Positions 17,787 to 26,935 are shown, numbered from the stretch's first letter. The stretch is DNA of 64,000 nucleotides from Collinsella aerofaciens (GCA_008680965.1 NAKE01000001.1:434001-498000), one strand, 5' to 3'. A program made the numbers and translations. Notes: generated by a model not told the origin, from the letters alone.

Positions 17787-18500
17787 GTGTCGAACTCTGC
17801 CGTAAAACCGCTCATCTTGGTCGTTGAGGACGACCCAGCTGTTCGCAACCTTATCGTTGCCGCGCTCGAGGCGCACGGCTTGCGCCATATGGCCGTGGAG
17901 ACCGCCCATGCCGCCATCGCCGCCGCCTCGTCGCAGGCGCCGAGCATTGTGCTGCTCGATCTGGGCCTGCCCGATATGGACGGCGTCAAGGTGGTGGAGT
18001 CGGTGCGCGCATGGTCGGGCATGCCGATCATTGTGGTCTCGGCACGCAGCGAGGATGCGGACAAGATTCGCGCACTCGATGCCGGCGCCGACGACTATCT
18101 GACCAAGCCGTTTTCGGTCGAGGAACTGCTCGCGCGCATTCGCACGACGCTTAGGCGTCTTTCGTATGCGCAAACGGGTAGCGTTGCCTCCGAGGGCTCG
18201 TTCGATACCGGTGAGCTGCATATCGATTTTGATGCCGGCATCGCCACGATGGATGGCGAGGAGCTGCATCTGACGCCGATCGAGTACAAGCTCCTGTGCC
18301 TGCTGGCGCATAACGCCGACAAGGTGCTGACGCACCAGTTTATCCTGCACGAGATTTGGGGCACGGCAACTAAGAGCGATCTGGCGAGCTTGCGTGTCTT
18401 TATGGGCACGCTGCGCAAGAAGATCGAGTCCGACCCCGCGCATCCGCGCTATATCCAAACGCATGTGGGTATCGGTTACCGATTGGTCACCCAGGGATAG
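17787..18500 (+). CDS. KdpE/OmpR-type response regulator
   Basis: A 237-residue protein. GTG 17787 has AAGGAG eight bases upstream, within the end of the kinase gene. The receiver domain has EDD near 14-16, phospho-acceptor D58 (VLLDLGLPD), and the Lys of DDYLTKPF. The OmpR-type winged helix follows from about residue 140 (LTPIEYKLLCLLAHN, and RYIQTHVGIGYRL near the end). The closest known group is KdpE. The target genes are not in view except possibly kup, since no kdpFABC lies in the window. The transcript probably ends at the hairpin at 18524-18591. Confidence 0.9.
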   Translation: MSNSAVKPLILVVEDDPAVRNLIVAALEAHGLRHMAVETAHAAIAAASSQAPSIVLLDLGLPDMDGVKVVESVRAWSGMPIIVVSARSEDADKIRALDAGADDYLTKPFSVEELLARIRTTLRRLSYAQTGSVASEGSFDTGELHIDFDAGIATMDGEELHLTPIEYKLLCLLAHNADKVLTHQFILHEIWGTATKSDLASLRVFMGTLRKKIESDPAHPRYIQTHVGIGYRLVTQG

Positions 18501-18523
18501 GCTGGCATCCGCCATCCCACTAT

Positions 18524-18591
18524 AAGTTGCGGTGAAATAGTTCCTGTTTGGGCTTTTACCAGGCTTTTTAGGAACTATTCCACCGCAACTT
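18524..18591. terminator. Long hairpin between convergent genes
   Basis: 22-base arms (18524-18545 and 18570-18591) match at 21 of 22 positions and begin AAGTTGCGGTG. The hairpin fills the gap between the response regulator and rlmKL and can terminate both strands. Size and purity suggest a mobile palindrome used as a terminator. Confidence 0.75.
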
Positions 18592-18594
18592 TGT

Positions 18595-21153
18595 TTACTT
18601 GCCCTTGGGCTTGCTGGCGTAGAACTTCTTCTTTTTGGGCTTACCTGCACAGACGGGCTTGCCGTCGCCGCGCGGCCCTCGGTCGCCGGCCTGCGCGTGC
18701 GCGGGCGCCGTTGCGCGAGGCTTGCGGGTTTCGGGGTTGCGCAGCTCCTCGGTTCGCTCGGCAATCTCCTCGGCGCTAAAGCCGACCTCGGCCATGGCGT
18801 CCTCGATGGGCAGGCGGCGCACGATATAGCAATGGTGCACCTTCTGGTTGCGTGCGAAATCCTCGGGGATGGTCTGCGCCGTAATGTCCTCCAGCACGAC
18901 GCCCGCGCGTGCGAGCTTGCGCGTCTCGGGGCGGAAGCCGCGCAGGTTGCAGCTAAAGATGGCATGTCCGCCCTGTGCGAGCAGGCGAGATACGCCGGCT
19001 AAAAGCTCCACATGGTCGCGCTGGACATCCCAGGTGCGACGGCCCATCTTGGACGAGTTCGAAAACGTGGGCGGGTCGACAAAGATCAGGTCCCAGCGGT
19101 TGCGCGTCTGGCGCTGGTCGCGAATCCAGGCAAGCACGTCGTCGCGCACAAAGTGATGCTGCGGGCCCACAAAGCCGTTCTGTCGCATGTTGCGCTCGGC
19201 CCAGTCCAGGTAGGTGTTGGAAAGGTCGACCGTCACGGTCTCCTCGACGCCGCCGTCTGCCGCATAGCAGGTGGCGGTGCCGGTGTAGGCGAACAGATTG
19301 AGGAAGCGGCGCGCCTGTTTGGCGTGCTCGCGCACCAGGCTGCGGGTGACGCGGTGGTCCAGGAAGATGCCAACATCCAGGTAGTCGTCAAAGTTGACGG
19401 CAAAGGTGAGTCCGCCCTCTTCGATGAGCGGCAGGCGACGGCGCGCGATGTTGGCGCGCTCGCCCGATGCGCCCTTGCCGGCGCCCTGCTTGCCGTACTG
19501 CGAGCCGCCGCGCGAACGCATGCGGGCCTTGGCGTGCACATGCTCGGCGGGAACATCTAGGATGCGCGGTGCGATGGCCAGAATGTCGAGCATGCGGGCC
19601 TGGGCCAGTGCGGGGTCGATGGTCTTTGGCGCGGCGTATTCGGCGATGACGAGCCAGCGGCCCGGCGTCTGCGGGCAGCCCTCGTACAGGTCGATGGCGG
19701 CGGAGTAATCGGGCAGGTCGGCATCGTAGACGCGGTAGCAGCTCACGCCCTCGCGCTTGGCCCACTTGCGGCGCAGACGGGCATTCTTGCGCAGGCGGTT
19801 GGCGAACTGCTCGGACTCCGGGATGAGCACGGGCAGCGGCTTGCCGTCGCCCAGGTCGAGCGTGGCGGCAGGTTCGGGCATGGGGGTGTTGGCGGCTTCG
19901 TCCACGGCGTCCGTGGTCTGTTTCTCGGCGTTTGCGCTGGTCGCAGCTTCGGATGCCGCGGCGGCGTGGTCGAGCGAGGGCCAAACCTCAAGAGCCGCCT
20001 CCTCGTTATTGGGCATGACGGCGATGGAGCGCGCAGGCTCGGCATGGAGCGCGCGGGCCATAAGTCCATCGCGGGTGAGCGCGGCGACCGGCGCGGCGGT
20101 AAGCTCGGGCGCGCGGCGCAGCTCGCCGATCAGCGTCATGGCGTCGTGCATGAGCGAAAGCGGGGTCTCGGTGGTGTCTGCGACTACGGCGGCGCCGGCG
20201 ACGGCACCCACATGGTCCAGCACGGTGGCTGGTTTGGCAGCGCAGAAGTCGACGAAACGCTTGTAGCCGGCGCACTTAACCATGCGCTCGGCAGTCTTGC
20301 GGGCGGCGGGGTCAACATCCACGGCAACGATGCGCGCCTGGCGCTCGCGTGCCGTCGTCTCGCGCTCGTGCGCTTCGGCACGCAGCTGCTCCCACAGGGC
20401 GGCGTCGTGCAGCTGCCAGCCCTCAAAGCCCCAGCGCTCGCGTGCGGCGCCCGGGGCGCGGTCGGTCAGAATATTCACGGCCTCCAGCAGCAGACCGCCG
20501 CCGGCGCACGAGGCATCGATCAGCGTGGGCAGGGCTTCATTCTCGTAATCATCGGCCGTCAGCTCGCGCTCGCACAGTGCGGTCCAGCCGACCTGCGCCA
20601 GCACCAGAGCGGCGTAGTCGGGGCGCAGCACGTGCGCGCCCTCGCCGGCACGGGTCGCCGCGGGCGGCAGGCGCTTGAACAGCGGGTCGCCCGAAAGGTC
20701 TAGGCTTATGCTCGCGCGGCGCTGGCGCAACGAAAGCAGTAGGTGAACATCGGGGTCGGCGGCATCGACGTCGGCGCGACGGCCCGTGGTCTCGGCCAGG
20801 CGGTCGCACAATGCGTCCTTGGCGCGCAGGGCCGAGAAGCGCGTGTTGCGCAGCTGCTCGGTCACGCCGCGGGCGGTAATGGCGATGGTGGCGCCGGGGC
20901 GGACGATGCTCTCCCAGGCGATGTCGTAAACGCCATCGTACAGCTCGTCGGCATCCTGCGCCTCAAAGCGCCCGAGTACCACGAACACGCGGCTCGCCAG
21001 GCGCGACCGCAGACAGGCGCGGTAGCCTTCTTCGAGCTCGCCCTCAAACGTGGCGCGGCCCCTCAGCCGGCGAACATGCGAAAGCCCGAGGCGTTTAAGC
21101 TCATCGGCGAGTGCGGACTCAAAGCCCTCGGGGCAGCTTGCGTAAAATTCCAT
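18595..21153 (-). CDS. rlmKL: Bifunctional 23S rRNA methyltransferase RlmK/L
   Basis: An 852-residue protein. The start is ATG 21153 (MEFYASCPEGFES), the usual RlmL N-terminus. A THUMP region (about 40-160) is followed by the RlmL methyltransferase (LPTLIDASCAGGG, the SAM site). After an Ala-rich low-complexity linker (about 390-450) comes the RlmK half: NLFAYTGTATCYAADGG (SAM), and FVDPPTFSNS as the catalytic loop. In E. coli it makes m2G2445 and m7G2069 in 23S rRNA. Domain order matches E. coli RlmL, but the region before the linker is weakly conserved. The basic tail (KPKKKKFYASKPKGK) is probably RNA-binding. It is transcribed alone. Confidence 0.9.
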   Translation of the reverse strand: MEFYASCPEGFESALADELKRLGLSHVRRLRGRATFEGELEEGYRACLRSRLASRVFVVLGRFEAQDADELYDGVYDIAWESIVRPGATIAITARGVTEQLRNTRFSALRAKDALCDRLAETTGRRADVDAADPDVHLLLSLRQRRASISLDLSGDPLFKRLPPAATRAGEGAHVLRPDYAALVLAQVGWTALCERELTADDYENEALPTLIDASCAGGGLLLEAVNILTDRAPGAARERWGFEGWQLHDAALWEQLRAEAHERETTARERQARIVAVDVDPAARKTAERMVKCAGYKRFVDFCAAKPATVLDHVGAVAGAAVVADTTETPLSLMHDAMTLIGELRRAPELTAAPVAALTRDGLMARALHAEPARSIAVMPNNEEAALEVWPSLDHAAAASEAATSANAEKQTTDAVDEAANTPMPEPAATLDLGDGKPLPVLIPESEQFANRLRKNARLRRKWAKREGVSCYRVYDADLPDYSAAIDLYEGCPQTPGRWLVIAEYAAPKTIDPALAQARMLDILAIAPRILDVPAEHVHAKARMRSRGGSQYGKQGAGKGASGERANIARRRLPLIEEGGLTFAVNFDDYLDVGIFLDHRVTRSLVREHAKQARRFLNLFAYTGTATCYAADGGVEETVTVDLSNTYLDWAERNMRQNGFVGPQHHFVRDDVLAWIRDQRQTRNRWDLIFVDPPTFSNSSKMGRRTWDVQRDHVELLAGVSRLLAQGGHAIFSCNLRGFRPETRKLARAGVVLEDITAQTIPEDFARNQKVHHCYIVRRLPIEDAMAEVGFSAEEIAERTEELRNPETRKPRATAPAHAQAGDRGPRGDGKPVCAGKPKKKKFYASKPKGK

Positions 21154-21228
21154 GGGTGACCTCTCTGGTTGCGTCGCTCCATTATATGATGGATGCTTCG
21201 TTTGCCCTTATCCTCGAAAGGAACCCAT

Positions 21229-22056
21229 ATGATTGATGCGTGTCCCGAACCCGCTGTGCTCTTTTTTGACGTGGACGGCACGCTGACGTCGTTCGATCCC
21301 GACGATATGACCGATAAGGACTTCAATGCAGTCCATCCGTCGAAGTCCGTTATCGATGCATTTGGTCGCCTGCGCAATGCGGGTCACCGGGCATTTATCT
21401 GCACGGGTCGCCCCTTGTGGCTGATTGCCGATGGCCTGCGCGCGCTGAACCCGGCGGGTATCGTTGCCATGGCGGGGGCGACGCTCGAGGTCGAGGGCCG
21501 CGTGGTGCATGAGGACTGCTTTGACGAAGACATTGTTGAGGAGCTTGCGCATCGCGTTGTGGATGCCGGCATCGAGGTTTTTTTCGAGTCCAATGCTGCG
21601 ACCTTTGCGCTGGAGCCTGTGGGCGTTGAGCGCTCGTCTTTAATCGGTACCTCTGTGGTGCACAGCGCCGAGGAGATGCGCATCGACGGCAGCTTGCGCG
21701 TGGGCAAGGTATGCCTCAATGTGCCCAGTTTGGCTCGTGTAGCCAACGATGACGGCTTTATCAATCGCAACTTTGAGCTGTGCAACACCGGTGGTCAGAA
21801 CCGCGAGCTGAGTCCCAAGGGTATTGACAAGGGCGTGGGCGTGGTGCGAGCGCTGGCGTATCTGGGCCGCGAGGGAAATGCGCGCACTTTTGGCTTTGGC
21901 GATTCGGGCAACGACCTGGGCATGCTCGCTGCGGTCGAGACGGCTGTCGCCATGGGCAACGCCATGCCCGAGGTCAAGGCGGTCGCCGACTACGTGACCG
22001 ACGATGTCGAACACGACGGCACCGTCACAGCGATGCAGCATTTCGGCCTCATCTAA
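21229..22056 (+). CDS. HAD-superfamily hydrolase, Cof type
   Basis: A 275-residue protein. ATG 21229 has GAAAGGA seven bases upstream; the upstream ATG at 21193 is poor. Motif I FFDVDGTLTSF supplies the nucleophile Asp. Motif II is FICTGRP. Motif IV is FGFGDSGNDLGML, with a Lys (SPKGIDKGVG) before it. This is the Cof/C2B cap layout, active on sugar phosphates or other phosphomonoesters in known members; the substrate is not predictable. It is divergent from rlmKL by about 75 bases. Confidence 0.88.
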   Translation: MIDACPEPAVLFFDVDGTLTSFDPDDMTDKDFNAVHPSKSVIDAFGRLRNAGHRAFICTGRPLWLIADGLRALNPAGIVAMAGATLEVEGRVVHEDCFDEDIVEELAHRVVDAGIEVFFESNAATFALEPVGVERSSLIGTSVVHSAEEMRIDGSLRVGKVCLNVPSLARVANDDGFINRNFELCNTGGQNRELSPKGIDKGVGVVRALAYLGREGNARTFGFGDSGNDLGMLAAVETAVAMGNAMPEVKAVADYVTDDVEHDGTVTAMQHFGLI

Positions 22057-22249
22057 TGAATCCCGCGTTCTGACGTTTGCTCAAACTGCGACTCTTTGCT
22101 TTTGCATGCTCAATCGATTTATCAATCCAAACACTGAGGTGTTTATACCGTTCGCCGAGAAGATAAAAACCCGCAGCTCACGCCTTGATAAACGTAGGTA
22201 AAGTGTTTAGCAGTGCAACGCCCATGTGCAAGCGAAAGGAATCAGGCAG

Positions 22250-22954
22250 ATGGCAATCAAGGTGTTCGCTGACGGTGCAAACCTCGAGGGCATGCTCGAC
22301 ATGTACGAGAACGGCAACGTTCAGGGTTTCACGACCAACCCGTCCCTTATGAAGAAGGGCGGCGTGACGGATTACCGCGCGTTTGCCAAGGAGGTCCTGG
22401 CCCACATCACCGACGTTTCCGTCTCGTTTGAGGTCTTTGCCGACGACGTCGAGACCATGGAAGTTGAGGCTCGCGAGATCGCTACCTGGGCCGAGAACGT
22501 CTACGTCAAGATCCCGTGCGTGACCACCAAGGGCGAGTCCACCGCCGAGCTGGTCCACAAGCTTTCGGCCGACGGCATCAAGGTCAACGTCACCACTATC
22601 TTTACGCCTAAGCAGGTCGATGAGATGGTCGAGGCCGTTGACGCCGAGACACCGTCTATCATCTCGCTTTTTGCCGGCCGCATCGCCGATACCGGCGTCG
22701 ATCCCATTCCGTTTATGACGGAGTCGGTCAAGAAGGCCGCCGCAAAGCCCAGCTGTGAGGTCTTGTGGGCGTCCACACGCGAGCTCATCAACATTTACCA
22801 GGCGGAAGGATGCGGTTGCCAGATTATCACGGTGCCAAACAGCATCCTGGCCAAGCGTAAGAACATCGGCCGTGACCCGTACGAGGTCTCGCTCGATACC
22901 GTGCGCGGTTTTGCCAAGGATATCGCCGCTTTGGGCTTCCATATTCTGCCGTAG
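22250..22954 (+). CDS. Transaldolase / fructose-6-phosphate aldolase-like protein
   Basis: A 234-residue TIM-barrel protein. ATG 22250 has GAAAGGA nine bases upstream. GFTTNPSLMKK (about 26-36) is the transaldolase signature, and VYVKIPC (near 85) carries the Schiff-base Lys. ISLFAGRIADTG and SILAKRKNIGRDP are further class-I aldolase segments. The length matches the short TalC/FSA group rather than the 320-residue TalB, so either sedoheptulose-7-phosphate transaldolase or F6P aldolase activity is possible. The leader (22057-22249) shows no clear structure. Its last seven codons were duplicated 140 bases downstream (23090-23112). Confidence 0.87.
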   Translation: MAIKVFADGANLEGMLDMYENGNVQGFTTNPSLMKKGGVTDYRAFAKEVLAHITDVSVSFEVFADDVETMEVEAREIATWAENVYVKIPCVTTKGESTAELVHKLSADGIKVNVTTIFTPKQVDEMVEAVDAETPSIISLFAGRIADTGVDPIPFMTESVKKAAAKPSCEVLWASTRELINIYQAEGCGCQIITVPNSILAKRKNIGRDPYEVSLDTVRGFAKDIAALGFHILP

Positions 22955-22956
22955 GG
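22934..22956 (+). repeat. 3' end of transaldolase, duplicated unit 1
   Basis: The codons for GFHILP and the stop recur at 23090-23112 with few changes. The pair flanks a perfect 21-bp inverted repeat. Confidence 0.7.
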
Positions 22957-22985
22957 CGAACACTGGCTGCGCCGTGGGCTGTTCG

Positions 22986-23055
22986 CCCCGGCCTTCCCTT
23001 TCCCTATCGCTCACGCGCTTTGCGAGGGTCGCGCTAGGGAAAGGGAAGGCCGGGG
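22986..23055. repeat. Perfect 21-bp inverted repeat with 28-base loop
   Basis: Arms 22986-23006 and 23035-23055 (CCCCGGCCTTCCC...) are exact complements. The element lies between two copies of the transaldolase 3' end. Part of it may terminate the gene, but there is no T-run, so a mobile palindrome is likelier. Confidence 0.85.
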
Positions 23056-23089
23056 CTGCCGACACGAGCTTGCCAGTAGGTTGGCGATA

Positions 23090-23112
23090 GGCTTCCATAT
23101 CCTGCCGTGGGC
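23090..23112 (+). repeat. 3' end of transaldolase, duplicated unit 2
   Basis: A near copy of 22934-22956, in which the original stop codon has become part of TGG. A further match (CTGCGCCGTG) follows in both copies. Confidence 0.7.
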
Positions 23113-23191
23113 AAAGGTACCCCTGCCTGCGCCGTGCAAAATTGAGAGTATTCAGCAAGGTAAAGGCTGTTACCAGTTGGGTGAAGCACGG

Positions 23192-23244
23192 AACAGCCCC
23201 CGTTTTGGCTCTGACGACGCTAAAACGGTGGCTGTTTTTTGCTT
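23192..23244 (+). terminator. Intrinsic terminator between transaldolase and tex
   Basis: AACAGCCCCCGTTTT (23192-23206) pairs with 23222-23236 at 14 of 15 positions and is followed by TTTTGCTTTTT. This is the clearest intrinsic terminator in the window. The rest of the 381-base gap holds the inverted repeat, the duplication and nothing else I can name. Confidence 0.85.
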
Positions 23245-23335
23245 TTTCGTCTCTGAGGGGCATCCGGAACGGTGGAATTTGCAGAATACTCGCGATTTTG
23301 CACGTCGCGTGAGGGGGGACCCTTGCTTTGGCGGT

Positions 23336-25483
23336 TTACTTCCCCTGCACCATGGTGAGGGAGATCTTTTTGCGGTCGCGATCAACCTTCTCGACCCAAA
23401 CCTTGACCGTATCGCCGACGCGCACCACGTCGCTCGGGTGCTTGACAAAGCGGTTGGCCAGCTTGGAGATGTGCACGAGGCCGTCCTGGTGCACGCCCAC
23501 GTCGACGAAGGCGCCAAAGTCCACAACGTTGCGCACCGTGCCTTTGAGCTCCATGCCGGGTTCCAGGTCGTCGATGGAAAGCGCTGAGCGGCTAAAGACC
23601 ACCTCGGGCGCGTCGTCGCGCGGGTCGCGACCGGGCTTCTTGAGCTCGTTGACAATGTCGATGAGCGTGAGGGTTCCGCAGTCCAGGTCGCTTGCCAGCG
23701 CCGAGATGCTGCCCAGACGGCGCTCAATGTCGGGCACGCCGCCGCGGCTGAGCTCGCTGGCTTTAACGCCTGCGCGCTCCAGGACGGTTGTGGCCACCTC
23801 GTAGCTCTCAGGGTGGACGCTTGTCGCGTCGAGCGGGTTCTTACCGCCGCTGATGCGCAGGAAACCCGCGGCGTTGAGATATGCCTTGGGCCCCAACTTG
23901 GGGACCTTCTTGAGCTGGCGGCGATCGGTAAAGGCGCCGTTTTCCTCGCGGTAGGCCACGATATTCTTGGCCACGCTCGGCGTGATACCCGACACGTAGC
24001 CCAGCAGGCTCGCACTCGCGGTGTTGACGTCGACGCCCACGCGGTTGACGACGTCCTCCACCACGTGGCCCAGGGTGCGTGAAAGCTCGGCCTGGTCAAG
24101 GTCGTGCTGGTACTGGCCAACGCCGATGGACTGAGGCGGAATCTTGACGAGCTCTGCCAGCGGGTCTTGCAGGCGACGGCCCAGGCTCATGGCGCCACGC
24201 ACGGTGACGTCCAGGCCGGGGTATTCCTGGCTGGCGAGCTCGGAGGCGGAGTACACCGACGCGCCGGCCTCGTTGACGATGGTGTATCGCAGCCCAGGCG
24301 CCTGCTCGGCGATGAACTCCGAGACGACTTCCTCGGTCTCACGGCTGGCGGTGCCGTTGCCGATGACGATGGTGTTGACGTCGTCCTTCTTGACGAGGCG
24401 GGCGAGCTCGCGCTTAGTGCCGGCGACGTCGTGGCGCGGTTTGGTGGGGTAGACCACGCCGTGGTCGAGTAGCTTGCCGGTCTCGTCCATGACGGCGACC
24501 TTGCAGCCAGTGCGGTAGCCCGGGTCGAGCGCGAGCACGCGGGCGCCTCGCACGGGGCGTGCCGAGAGCAGGCCCTCGAGATTCTTGGCAAAGACGTTGA
24601 TGGCCTCGGTCTGGGCGCGAACGGTGAGTTTGGCGCGGGCCTCGCGCTCCAGCGAGGGGGCCATGAGGCGCTTGTAGCCGTCGGCGATGGCGGCATCGAA
24701 GATGGGAGCAAACACGCCCTGACGGCGGGGCCAACGGCTTCCAAGGCGTGCCGTGGCGGCAGCGCCGTCGACGTTTACGCGCACGCGGAGCTTGCCCTCG
24801 CGCTCACCGCGGTCGATAGCCAGCACGCGGTGGTTGGGTATACGGCGCAGTGGCTCGTCATAGCTATAGTACGGCTCGTAGGGAGTCTTCTCGGTGGGAT
24901 CGGTGGCCTCGACGACGATATCGGCGGTGTTTTGCGTAAAGGCGCGCAGGTCGGCGACGTTCTCGGGGTCCTCGGCTACCGTCTCAGCCACGATGTCCGC
25001 TGCGCCGGCTAGCGCCTTCTCGGGCGTGTCGAAGCCGGCTTCCTCGTTGACGTATGCCGCGGCGGCGTCGAGCGCGCTGCCCTTGGCGGATGCCTGCATG
25101 ATGATCATGTTAGCAAGCGGCTCCAGGCCGGCTTCGCGGGCCTTCTGCGCGCGGGTCATGCGCTTTTTGCGGTAGGGCTTGTAGAGGTCCTCGACGCGCT
25201 GGAGCTGCGTGGCCTCGCGAATCTGTTGCTCGAGCTCGGGCGTGAGCTTGCCCTGGGCGTCGATGAGCAGGATGACATCCTCTTTGCGCTGCTCAAGATT
25301 GCGCAGGTAGGAAAGACGCTCGTCGAGTGCGCGCAGGGCGACGTCATCCATGCCGCCCGTGGCTTCCTTGCGGTAGCGCGAGATAAAGGGGATGGTGTTG
25401 CCCTCGTCGATGAGCTTGACGGCCGCCTCGACATTGGCGGCCTTAAGGTTGAGCTCGCGGGCGAGCTGGGCGATAAGATCCAT
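23336..25483 (-). CDS. tex: Tex-family RNA-binding transcription accessory protein
   Basis: A 715-residue protein. ATG 25483 (MDLIAQLAREL) has AAGGAG six bases upstream; the longer reading adds 29 unlike residues. Order: Tex N-terminal helices (TIPFISRYRKEATGG), a YqgF/RuvC-like domain (VLALDPGYRTGCKVAV), HhH repeats (VNTASASLLGYVSGI, FTDRRQLKKVPKLG), and a C-terminal S1 domain (GMELKGTVRNVVDFGAFVDVGVHQDGLVHIS). It is about 60 residues shorter than the 770-800 of E. coli/Bordetella Tex. It binds nucleic acid and affects transcription and stress responses in known cases. It is monocistronic and convergent with the transaldolase gene. Confidence 0.94.
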   Translation of the reverse strand: MDLIAQLARELNLKAANVEAAVKLIDEGNTIPFISRYRKEATGGMDDVALRALDERLSYLRNLEQRKEDVILLIDAQGKLTPELEQQIREATQLQRVEDLYKPYRKKRMTRAQKAREAGLEPLANMIIMQASAKGSALDAAAAYVNEEAGFDTPEKALAGAADIVAETVAEDPENVADLRAFTQNTADIVVEATDPTEKTPYEPYYSYDEPLRRIPNHRVLAIDRGEREGKLRVRVNVDGAAATARLGSRWPRRQGVFAPIFDAAIADGYKRLMAPSLEREARAKLTVRAQTEAINVFAKNLEGLLSARPVRGARVLALDPGYRTGCKVAVMDETGKLLDHGVVYPTKPRHDVAGTKRELARLVKKDDVNTIVIGNGTASRETEEVVSEFIAEQAPGLRYTIVNEAGASVYSASELASQEYPGLDVTVRGAMSLGRRLQDPLAELVKIPPQSIGVGQYQHDLDQAELSRTLGHVVEDVVNRVGVDVNTASASLLGYVSGITPSVAKNIVAYREENGAFTDRRQLKKVPKLGPKAYLNAAGFLRISGGKNPLDATSVHPESYEVATTVLERAGVKASELSRGGVPDIERRLGSISALASDLDCGTLTLIDIVNELKKPGRDPRDDAPEVVFSRSALSIDDLEPGMELKGTVRNVVDFGAFVDVGVHQDGLVHISKLANRFVKHPSDVVRVGDTVKVWVEKVDRDRKKISLTMVQGK

Positions 25484-25566
25484 GGGACTCCTTGCGTTTA
25501 AGGTGCGTTTGCAGCACAGAGCTACCAAGGATACCACCCGTCCTAAAAGACTGTTTTGGGGCCGCA

Positions 25567-25724
25567 CCACGAAAACGGCCTATCTACTACGTTTAACCCG
25601 TATGGGCCGACCATCTCCCGGTTTTCCGAAAATACGCAACCCGTCTACCTGCGGTTTTTTCTTCGCGAAATTTGGCATGGTTGAGGGTGATCGGTTAAAC
25701 GTAGTAGATAGGCGCATTTCGTGG
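25567..25724. repeat. 158-bp element with 32-bp terminal inverted repeats, copy 1
   Basis: The arms 25567-25598 and 25693-25724 match at 29 of 32 positions and share GCCTATCTACTACGTTTAACC. The middle has CTACCTGCGGTTTT and GCGAAATTTGG. A homologous copy lies at 36335-36486. No coding frame is present, so this is a MITE-like or structured repeat. It sits between the tex start and the oxidoreductase end. Confidence 0.85.
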
Positions 25725-25785
25725 CAAACGAATCAAGCCGAGGTACAAAATAGCCCCCGCCCCAGAAAAATCGTCGGCAAGGTAG

Positions 25786-25821
25786 CAAAATGCCCCGCGG
25801 GCAGGAGGCTGCTCGCGGGGC
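25786..25821 (-). terminator. Terminator of the SDR-MFS-oxidoreductase operon
   Basis: GCCCCGCGAGCAG / CTGCCCGCGGGGC stem (25792-25821) followed on the minus strand by ATTTTG. It lies 74 bases after the operon's last stop. Confidence 0.75.
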
Positions 25822-25894
25822 AAAGAAGAGGGGCTTATTGGTGGCGGACCGAGGGGCTCGGCATGGGGCTTCTGCCGCGGTCTGCCCTAAGGCA

Positions 25895-26935
25895 TTACAG
25901 CTCGACGAGCTGGCCGGTCTCGGCGGCCTCCTTGATGGCGTTGAGAAGCGTGAGCGTCTTGACGTTATCGGCGGGGGTCACGACGGGCTCGACCTCGCGG
26001 CGGACAACCTTCACAAAGTGCTTGAGCTGCATCTTGTGCGGCAGCGCCGGGTCGACGGCCGGGATCTCCATCTGCAGCGGTTTGTGCCAGTTGGAGGCGC
26101 CGTCGTAGGAGAACTGATGCAGGCGGGGCAGCGACAAGGCGCCCAAGGTACCGCCAATAAAGTAGGCGTCGGCGTCGAAGGGGCGATACTGCGGATTCTC
26201 GCGAGCGGTTGCCTCCCAGTTCCAGGGGCTGGCGGTGGCGTCGGAGATGGTCATGCTTGCGAGCGCGCCATCGGCAAAACGGACGTTGACCACGGCGGAG
26301 TCCTCGGTCTCAAAACCGCGGGCGGCGCTGGACTGCATGCCCTGGACGGCAACGGGCTCGCCCAGCAGGTAACGGAGCAGGTCGACGTCGTGCACCAGGT
26401 TGACCAGGATCGGGCCGGCACCCTTCTTGCGGCGCCACTCGACATCGAAGTACTCGTCATTCTTATAGATCATGTAGTGGAAGCTCGACACGGTGAGCTT
26501 GCCCAGCTCGCCGGACTCGATGATCTCCTTAGCCTTGTTAACGAAGGGGTTGTGGCGACGGTGCTGACCCACGAGCACGGGCACGCCGGCGGTCTCGGCC
26601 TCGGCGGCGAAGGCCTGGGCATCCTCAAGGTCGTTGGAGATCGGCTTTTCGACCAGCGGCACGATGTTACGCTTGATGGCCTCGCGAGCAACGCCCAGGT
26701 GCAGGTCGTTGGGGGTGGCGATAATGACGGCCTCGGGCTTGACCTCGTCCATCATCTGGGCGGGATCGGTATAGAACGGCACGCCGGCGGCCTCGGCCGT
26801 GGCGCGGGCGCCCTCAAAGGCGTCGGCGATGGCGACGAGCTCGGCCTCGGGCTCCTCGGTGACAAAGCGGATGTGGTTGCGGCCCATGGCGCCGGCGCCG
26901 ATAACGGCAATGCGGACGGGGTTGAGCTCAGACAT
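25895..26935 (-). CDS. Gfo/Idh/MocA-family NAD(P) oxidoreductase
   Basis: A 346-residue protein. ATG 26935 has AAGGAG seven bases upstream. The Rossmann domain has AVIGAGAMGRNH near residue 11. VEKPIS (near 101) carries the conserved Lys of the EKP motif, and NLVHDVDLLRYL (near 186) provides the catalytic His/Asp helix. Family members oxidise sugars, inositols and sugar acids. It is last of three genes with an OFA-type transporter and an SDR, so an imported polyol, sugar acid or related compound is the probable substrate. That assignment is inferred. Confidence 0.88.
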   Translation of the reverse strand: MSELNPVRIAVIGAGAMGRNHIRFVTEEPEAELVAIADAFEGARATAEAAGVPFYTDPAQMMDEVKPEAVIIATPNDLHLGVAREAIKRNIVPLVEKPISNDLEDAQAFAAEAETAGVPVLVGQHRRHNPFVNKAKEIIESGELGKLTVSSFHYMIYKNDEYFDVEWRRKKGAGPILVNLVHDVDLLRYLLGEPVAVQGMQSSAARGFETEDSAVVNVRFADGALASMTISDATASPWNWEATARENPQYRPFDADAYFIGGTLGALSLPRLHQFSYDGASNWHKPLQMEIPAVDPALPHKMQLKHFVKVVRREVEPVVTPADNVKTLTLLNAIKEAAETGQLVEL

